Position numbers and translations under genes: made by a program | Assembly: GCA_016930595.1 (NCBI GenBank) | Contig: JAFGGJ010000011.1 | Span: forward strand, 1-42,760 | Length of the DNA stretch: 42,760 nucleotides | DNA from: Planctomycetota bacterium | GTDB taxonomy: Bacteria > Planctomycetota > SZUA-567 > JAFGGJ01 | Direction of reading: 5' to 3' | Notes under the pieces: generated by a model | Told to the model about the DNA's origin: nothing | Database searches by the model: none | The model's input: only the letters and a program-made list of their open reading frames with translations | Part shown: piece by piece, positions 38,375 to 42,760 of the stretch | Layout of the letters: every line of letters begins with the position of its first letter | How positions within the stretch are numbered: position 1 is the first letter of the stretch

Positions 38375-41068
38375 GTGGCAAAAATGGTTCTCAGAACCAT
38401 GGTTATCGCGCTCCTGGCGTGCTCGCCATGCGTGGCGCAGGACGTTGTCAGGCTCACCGACGGCACCGAAGTCCCCGGCAAGGTTGTGGCCGACTGGGCG
38501 GATGAGGTCGTCATTCAGGTCCGGGAGGGTGAGACTCGCACGCTGAAGCGATTTTCTCGAAACCAGGTCGCTTCGGTCGTCCGCGATGTCGCGCCTGCCG
38601 GGCGGCAGGAACCGACGGCGTCAGCCGAATCACACCAGCAGGAACCCTCCGGGACGTCGTCTGTGTCTTCGCCGTCCGACCATGAAGCTCCTTCCCTCGA
38701 CATGGAATGGCGGACGCGTATTGAAAAGACAAAAAAGCTTTCTGCTGCACTGCGCAATCGCAATTGGTCCGGAGAAACTGACTTCCTGGTGACGCGGGAC
38801 GGCCACAGGCTGGAAGGTCGGCTCATCTCGCTGCAGAAAAAGAGATGGCTGGTGTTCCGTACGGCTGACGGCACCGACCATAGACTGGAATGGAACGATG
38901 TGCGGGAGGCCGCCCCGTCCGTGCTGGCCAGGGTGCTTTACAATCCGTCGCTTGGCCCGTGGCCCGGTCCTCTCTTCAATCTGATGGAAGTACACAAGCT
39001 CCATGTCCCCGACGCGCCGCTTATCATGGCGCTGTACCTGGCGGAGCGGGAGCATGCTCGCAGCCCTGACAGTAGCGCCTACGATATCTTGCGGGTCGTC
39101 AAAAAAACAGATGACGGCAATGTGGCGGCCTTCGAAGCCCTCGCCGACTATGCTCGAACTCTGGACCACGGGCGGCCCGTGGCGGAAACGCTCGCCGATA
39201 TTACTGCTTCCTGCGAAGGACGCGAGCGTAAAATCAGGGCCTGCCGCCTTCTGCGCCTGGGAGAGGACCTCCTGCAGGACGGCAATCCCGACAGCGCCGT
39301 CGTACCCCTGGCAGTTTCCGTGCTTCTGGACTCCGCACCGGAACTTGGCGACCGATGGTGGAGTGGGAACTTCTACAATCGGGACTGGCGACCGCTCGCG
39401 GACCCGGAACGTTTGCCGCCTTATACCGAACGCTCTGTTCAGGCCCTTGTCGGATTGGTGGCTGCAGAATGCCGCCGGGAGGAACCCAGGGCCGACGCCA
39501 TGTGGACCCTGGCCGCACTCGGGCCGGCCGCATGCTCAGCCGTACCGGCACTTCTCAAGCGCGTGCGAACGGCCGACGTGGAAGACAAGCGCCCGGCACT
39601 GAACTACAGAGAGGTAATGACCTTCGCCTGTATCGGTGACAAGCGCGCTCTGCCGGCGCTTCTGCAACGGGGCAAGGAACTGGTCGCCAGCGAACGCGAC
39701 GATGACAAGGTATCGCCGGCACTCGTCAGTAATGCTATATCGGCGCTGGGCGGCCACCGCAACTGGCAGAGCTTCCTGGTGGACAACTTCACGTCGGCCC
39801 TGCAGGCTGCGCGGAAGGTCGATGAATCAAAACTCGCCGCTCCGGAACGCCGGGCTTGGCATAGCTACCTCGGCAAGACCTACAAAAGCGGCAGTGGCGA
39901 GTTCGCGACAATGGCAAAAGCGCAGGCGACGCTTGTCCGGCCCCGACAGGCCTGCCGGCTTCTGGCGGCACTCATGCATACCGACTGGCGCCCGGCCGGC
40001 GCCGATCTCAGGGCCTGCTGCTATTCCCTTGCCACTGGCCAGCATTATGAGGATGACCTCGGAACAATATTGGCCGCCTCGCGATGGAAATATCCGCTTG
40101 GCGGAGACGGCGATCCCGGGCAGGCGTGGGATAAGGCGTCACGGGACCTCGGCAGCGGTACACGACACCAGGGCCAGGGACACTGGAATGCCGAACGAGG
40201 TTGGGCCGCCCTGGCCGCCGCCTATGGTCCCCCTGAAAAGGCGGATATCGAAGCTGCCGTCCGGCTCATGGCGGAAGAAAACTTCCTTCGCATCAACGCA
40301 CTCTACTTCCTTGGCGGCTGGGCCGCAACCCGGCCCGATCATGCCGGGATTATTGTTCCCGCACTCTTCGAGCGGCTCTCGGATTATGACGCCTGCTGGA
40401 TGAGCGGTGAAAACAAGGACCAGCCGAGCTACATGTGGATGCACCTCCGGGGGATGGGCTTTGTGGAACACAGCCGCTGGACACTCACTCGCCTCTGCAA
40501 TTCTACCCGCGACGATGGCTCCCGGCGGCTGCTGGCCTGCGGCCTGCTCCGGGCGTTGCAGTCAAAAGAAATACACGACGTTGGCAACGCGGCACGGATA
40601 CTGCAAGGGGCGCCGGAAATCGCCGTTCCCGAAATCGTCGCTCGACTCAAAGAACTGTCGGATGATCAACGCAAACTCTGGTGGGAATTCAGGCCGCCTT
40701 CAACCAGCGAAAGCAGCTTCGGCGATGGTACCTATGTCAGAACGTACGTAACACACAACCCGGGCCGGGCCGCTCCGGTGCTCGGCAGGCTCGTCAGTGC
40801 CGCCCTTGAAAAAACCGAAGACAAAGCCCTTGCGATCCCTGAATGGTGGCAGGGCCATTCTCCCAGCACCGTGGACGCGGAATTCAAGGCGGCACAGAAA
40901 CCCACGCCCACGCCCGCCTCCGGCGAAACAAACGTTCTGAAACTGAAAAACGGCGACGTCGTGAATGGGAAAATTGTCGTCCGGCTCAAAGACGCTGTCC
41001 TCGTAAAACTCCACGATGGCACCATGAAGCAAATACCTGTTGCCGAATTGTCCGAGGACAACCGCTGA
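38375..41068 (+). CDS. Large secreted protein with HEAT-like repeats and paired terminal motifs
   Basis: 897 residues from GTG 38375, which follows GGGAG by 5 bases and starts the signal peptide (VAKMVLRTMVIALLACSPCVA). The mature N-terminus holds a short beta module (VVRLTDGTEVPGKVVADWADE), and a similar one (LKLKNGDVVNGKIVVRLKD) ends the protein; a third related stretch (LVTRDGHRLEGRLISLQKK) lies near residue 140. Such 'L-x-DG-x-x-GKVV' modules are common in planctomycete secreted proteins. The middle is helical with HEAT-like repeats (AALGPAACSAVPALLKRV, IGDKRALPALLQRG). Likely an extracytoplasmic scaffold; no catalytic motif is seen. Function unknown. Confidence 0.82.
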   Translation: MAKMVLRTMVIALLACSPCVAQDVVRLTDGTEVPGKVVADWADEVVIQVREGETRTLKRFSRNQVASVVRDVAPAGRQEPTASAESHQQEPSGTSSVSSPSDHEAPSLDMEWRTRIEKTKKLSAALRNRNWSGETDFLVTRDGHRLEGRLISLQKKRWLVFRTADGTDHRLEWNDVREAAPSVLARVLYNPSLGPWPGPLFNLMEVHKLHVPDAPLIMALYLAEREHARSPDSSAYDILRVVKKTDDGNVAAFEALADYARTLDHGRPVAETLADITASCEGRERKIRACRLLRLGEDLLQDGNPDSAVVPLAVSVLLDSAPELGDRWWSGNFYNRDWRPLADPERLPPYTERSVQALVGLVAAECRREEPRADAMWTLAALGPAACSAVPALLKRVRTADVEDKRPALNYREVMTFACIGDKRALPALLQRGKELVASERDDDKVSPALVSNAISALGGHRNWQSFLVDNFTSALQAARKVDESKLAAPERRAWHSYLGKTYKSGSGEFATMAKAQATLVRPRQACRLLAALMHTDWRPAGADLRACCYSLATGQHYEDDLGTILAASRWKYPLGGDGDPGQAWDKASRDLGSGTRHQGQGHWNAERGWAALAAAYGPPEKADIEAAVRLMAEENFLRINALYFLGGWAATRPDHAGIIVPALFERLSDYDACWMSGENKDQPSYMWMHLRGMGFVEHSRWTLTRLCNSTRDDGSRRLLACGLLRALQSKEIHDVGNAARILQGAPEIAVPEIVARLKELSDDQRKLWWEFRPPSTSESSFGDGTYVRTYVTHNPGRAAPVLGRLVSAALEKTEDKALAIPEWWQGHSPSTVDAEFKAAQKPTPTPASGETNVLKLKNGDVVNGKIVVRLKDAVLVKLHDGTMKQIPVAELSEDNR

Positions 41069-41172
41069 AGCAACGTGCTGTTCACTGCCGGATGAGAATT
41101 ACCGACGGCCCTCGTCTTCCCGTTGTCATCGCGCCTCGCGGCAAATAGCCGGCAGCGCCCGGGTAATGGGAA

Positions 41173-42516
41173 CTAGGCGTGCAGTTGCTTGACGGCCTGT
41201 TCGGCGGCGTTCACCAGCTGGTAGGCAATGGGCGATGCCGTAAGCGCAGGGTGGGTCCCGAGTTGGAAGAGCGCCAGGGCGTCCGCAGTCAGCCTCGTCG
41301 AAATACAGGCGCCCACCGCGTTTATGAGCTCGCCGCCGCTTTCGGCGCCGTATACCTGCCCTCCCAGGAGCCTTCCTGACGGCTTCTCGCATATCAGGCG
41401 CACCGTCAGATCCTGCGCACCGGGCATCCCTCCGGGATGGCGGTTCGGCCCCCCCGCTTCCCCCGTCACCACTTCGTAGCCCATCTCCCGCGCCGCACCC
41501 TCGGTCAGCCCCGCCGTCGCAAAACACTTCCCGTTCACCACCGTCGAATAGACCCCTATCGCCCCGGGATTCTCCCTCCGGTTGCCGAACAGGTTCGCCC
41601 CGGCAATGCGCGCCTGCATCGTCGATATGGATGCCAGCTTCAGCGCCGTCGACTTCCCCGTGAAGAAACTCAGCGTTTCCACGCAGTCCCCGCACGCAAA
41701 GATGTTCTCGTCCGACGTCCGCATGTGCCGGTCCACCTGGATGGCCTTGTGCGGTCCCAGCTCCAGTCCCGCCTTCTTTGCCAGGGCGGCGTTCGGGCCG
41801 GCGCCTATCGCCAGTATCACCAGGTCCGCCGGTATTTCCTGCCCGCCGGCCAGCATGACCTTTTCCACTTTCCCGTCCGCACCCTCGAACGAACTGACCT
41901 TGGTGCCAGTAAGAACCTTGACCCCTGATCCCGTCAATATCTCTTCTACCGTGGAACACGCCCCTTCGTCGAACGCTATGGCCAGGCACATGGGCAGCAT
42001 TTCCACTATGGTCACGCTGATGTCCCTGCCCTTCCTGCACTCGTCGGCGAATTCCACCCCGATGAACCCGCCGCCCACGATGACAAGGTTCTTCGAAACG
42101 TCCATGCGTTCCTTGAGCTGCGCAAGGTAGGGCACGTCCTTCCTGATGGTATAAACGTTCTCCCTGTCCACTCCCGGGATGGGCGGTACCACGGGCTGCG
42201 ACCCGGTGGCGAGCACCAGCTTGTCGTATTCCGCGGTCTTGCCCGACCGAGTCCGTACCACGCGCGCTTCCCTGTCGATGTCTTCCACTTCGTCCACCAG
42301 GAATTCGATGCCGTTCTTTTCCAGGACGGCGTCGGGAATCAGGTTCTTTTCCGGCGATCCAACCGTGCCGTATATGTAAGGAATCCCGCATGGTATAGGC
42401 ACCTGCTTGGCGGCGCGGATAAGCAGCACCGATTTCCCCGGATAATGCCTCCGGCAGGTTATCCCGGCGGTTATCCCGGCGGCGCTGCCGCCGACAATGA
42501 TAACGTCGTAAGCCAT
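41173..42516 (-). CDS. CoA-disulfide reductase-like pyridine nucleotide-disulfide oxidoreductase
   Basis: 447 residues from ATG 42516 with GGAGGA 6 bases upstream; a longer start at 42573 has no site. FAD-binding GGSAAGITAGI (9-19), Cys43 in PIPCGIPYIYG at the position of the redox Cys of CoA-disulfide reductase and NADH oxidase, second nucleotide fold VIVGGGFIGVEFADE, and the FAD/C-terminal ATGDCVE-type ACGDCVETLSFF. The family includes CoADR, NADH oxidases and peroxidases, and polysulfide reductases; the single Cys43 fits these. The partner could be CoA-disulfide, O2 or sulfur. It has two different promoters upstream. Confidence 0.88.
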   Translation of the reverse strand: MAYDVIIVGGSAAGITAGITCRRHYPGKSVLLIRAAKQVPIPCGIPYIYGTVGSPEKNLIPDAVLEKNGIEFLVDEVEDIDREARVVRTRSGKTAEYDKLVLATGSQPVVPPIPGVDRENVYTIRKDVPYLAQLKERMDVSKNLVIVGGGFIGVEFADECRKGRDISVTIVEMLPMCLAIAFDEGACSTVEEILTGSGVKVLTGTKVSSFEGADGKVEKVMLAGGQEIPADLVILAIGAGPNAALAKKAGLELGPHKAIQVDRHMRTSDENIFACGDCVETLSFFTGKSTALKLASISTMQARIAGANLFGNRRENPGAIGVYSTVVNGKCFATAGLTEGAAREMGYEVVTGEAGGPNRHPGGMPGAQDLTVRLICEKPSGRLLGGQVYGAESGGELINAVGACISTRLTADALALFQLGTHPALTASPIAYQLVNAAEQAVKQLHA

Positions 42517-42594
42517 GATTTCTCCTCCTTGCTGAGCCAACCGAAACCGGCAATTATGAACCTGCGGACACACTATTGATTCAAGCCGGGCGGC

Positions 42595-42622
42595 ATTGTA
42601 CAGTATTCCGGCAGGCGGTCAA
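42595..42622 (-). promoter_or_regulatory. Sigma-70-like promoter of the flavoprotein gene
   Basis: On the minus strand, TTGACC (42622-42617), a 16-bp spacer and TACAAT (42600-42595). About 70 nt of leader to the ATG at 42516. Confidence 0.7.
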
Positions 42623-42655
42623 AAACATTCCGGGCGAAAGACGTCCTGTCCCGCC

Positions 42656-42671
42656 AGCAAATTCCGTGCCA
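42656..42671 (-). promoter_or_regulatory. Consensus sigma-54 promoter upstream of the flavoprotein gene
   Basis: On the minus strand, TGGCACG (42671-42665), 4 bp, TTGCT (42660-42656): every position of the TGGCACG-N4-TTGCW consensus, with C before the -24 block. The start would be near 42645, about 130 nt before the ATG. No other gene lies between. The last 89 bp of the window (42672-42760) hold no gene that I can support; they could contain activator sites. Confidence 0.75.
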
Positions 42672-42760
42672 GGGGTCCGAATCTACTATAAGAGTATACG
42701 ACACACGCGTGAAAAGGGCCCGAAAACGTCTACAGGATCGCAATTCGGCGCGGGTTTGGC

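Noticed and set aside
41126-42553. Second minus-strand frame over the flavoprotein gene
   Set aside because: Frame 41173-42516 has FAD motifs and Cys43; the other frame is Gly/Arg-rich noise.
42672-42760. Part of another gene at the right edge
   Set aside because: One minus-strand frame stays open to the edge, but its translation is Cys/Arg-rich, has no start in view and would run through both promoters.
1-42760. CRISPR arrays, tRNA or rRNA genes, insertion sequences, prophage
   Set aside because: No regularly spaced repeats, cloverleaf-like segments, transposase or phage proteins were seen on reading both strands; a covariance-model or repeat search would be needed to be sure.

Overview
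GC-rich bacterial chromosome segment (42,760 bp), gene-dense, with no tRNA, rRNA, CRISPR array, insertion sequence or prophage that I can recognise. The gene mix points to an environmental bacterium of the Planctomycetota/PVC neighbourhood or a nearby phylum such as Lentisphaerota or Hydrogenedentota: a sulfatase, a URO-D family methyltransferase-like protein, a Gfo/Idh/MocA oxidoreductase, a duplicated DUF4159 secreted protein, a zinc-ribbon Ser/Thr kinase-like protein with TPRs, and both subunits of DNA topoisomerase VI. A TonB-dependent receptor implies a Gram-negative envelope. The phylum is an inference from gene content only.

Layout. 1-1394 (minus): signal peptidase I (cut by the edge), rplW and rplD behind their own promoter, with neither rplC nor rplB beside them. 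1503-10262: a cytoplasmic sulfatase; a minus-strand operon of membrane metallopeptidase, PqqD-like protein and rlmN; an NtrC-type sigma-54 activator with a degenerate receiver; a secreted transglutaminase-like protein; a small membrane coiled-coil protein; a secreted thioredoxin-fold/TPR protein. 10377-12161: a glycoside hydrolase family 2 enzyme. 12219-17194 (minus): pyrB-pyrC, translationally coupled to a DUF5329 membrane protein and two more small membrane proteins, then a secreted protein of unknown function. 17452-21621: top6B-top6A, a flavin-reductase-like protein and a CPBP membrane protease. 21690-24882: a Clp-like single-ring AAA+ protein and a divergent DUF4159 protein behind a sigma-54-like promoter.

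24901-28240 (minus): a LexA-like repressor lacking the catalytic serine, a 40-residue membrane protein coupled to it, and a zinc-ribbon/kinase/TPR membrane protein whose HRD motif reads HGN. This co-directional set is my best candidate for an undescribed signalling module. 28452-34228: a Gfo/Idh/MocA oxidoreductase; a strong promoter, cobalamin riboswitch and BtuB-like receptor; then a UlaG-like metallo-hydrolase, a methyltransferase and an NAD-dependent epimerase-like protein. 34262-38146 (minus): threonine aldolase, a URO-D family protein and a tandem pair of paralogous small membrane proteins, one with a zinc ribbon. 38375-42516: a large secreted HEAT-like protein and a CoA-disulfide-reductase-like flavoprotein with both a sigma-70-like and a consensus sigma-54 promoter.

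Regulatory signals stand out. Many intergenic regions hold sigma-70-like promoters, mostly with 16-bp spacers. Two sites match sigma-54 -24/-12 elements, and an enhancer-binding activator is encoded in the window. All functions are assigned by reading motifs; no database search was run.
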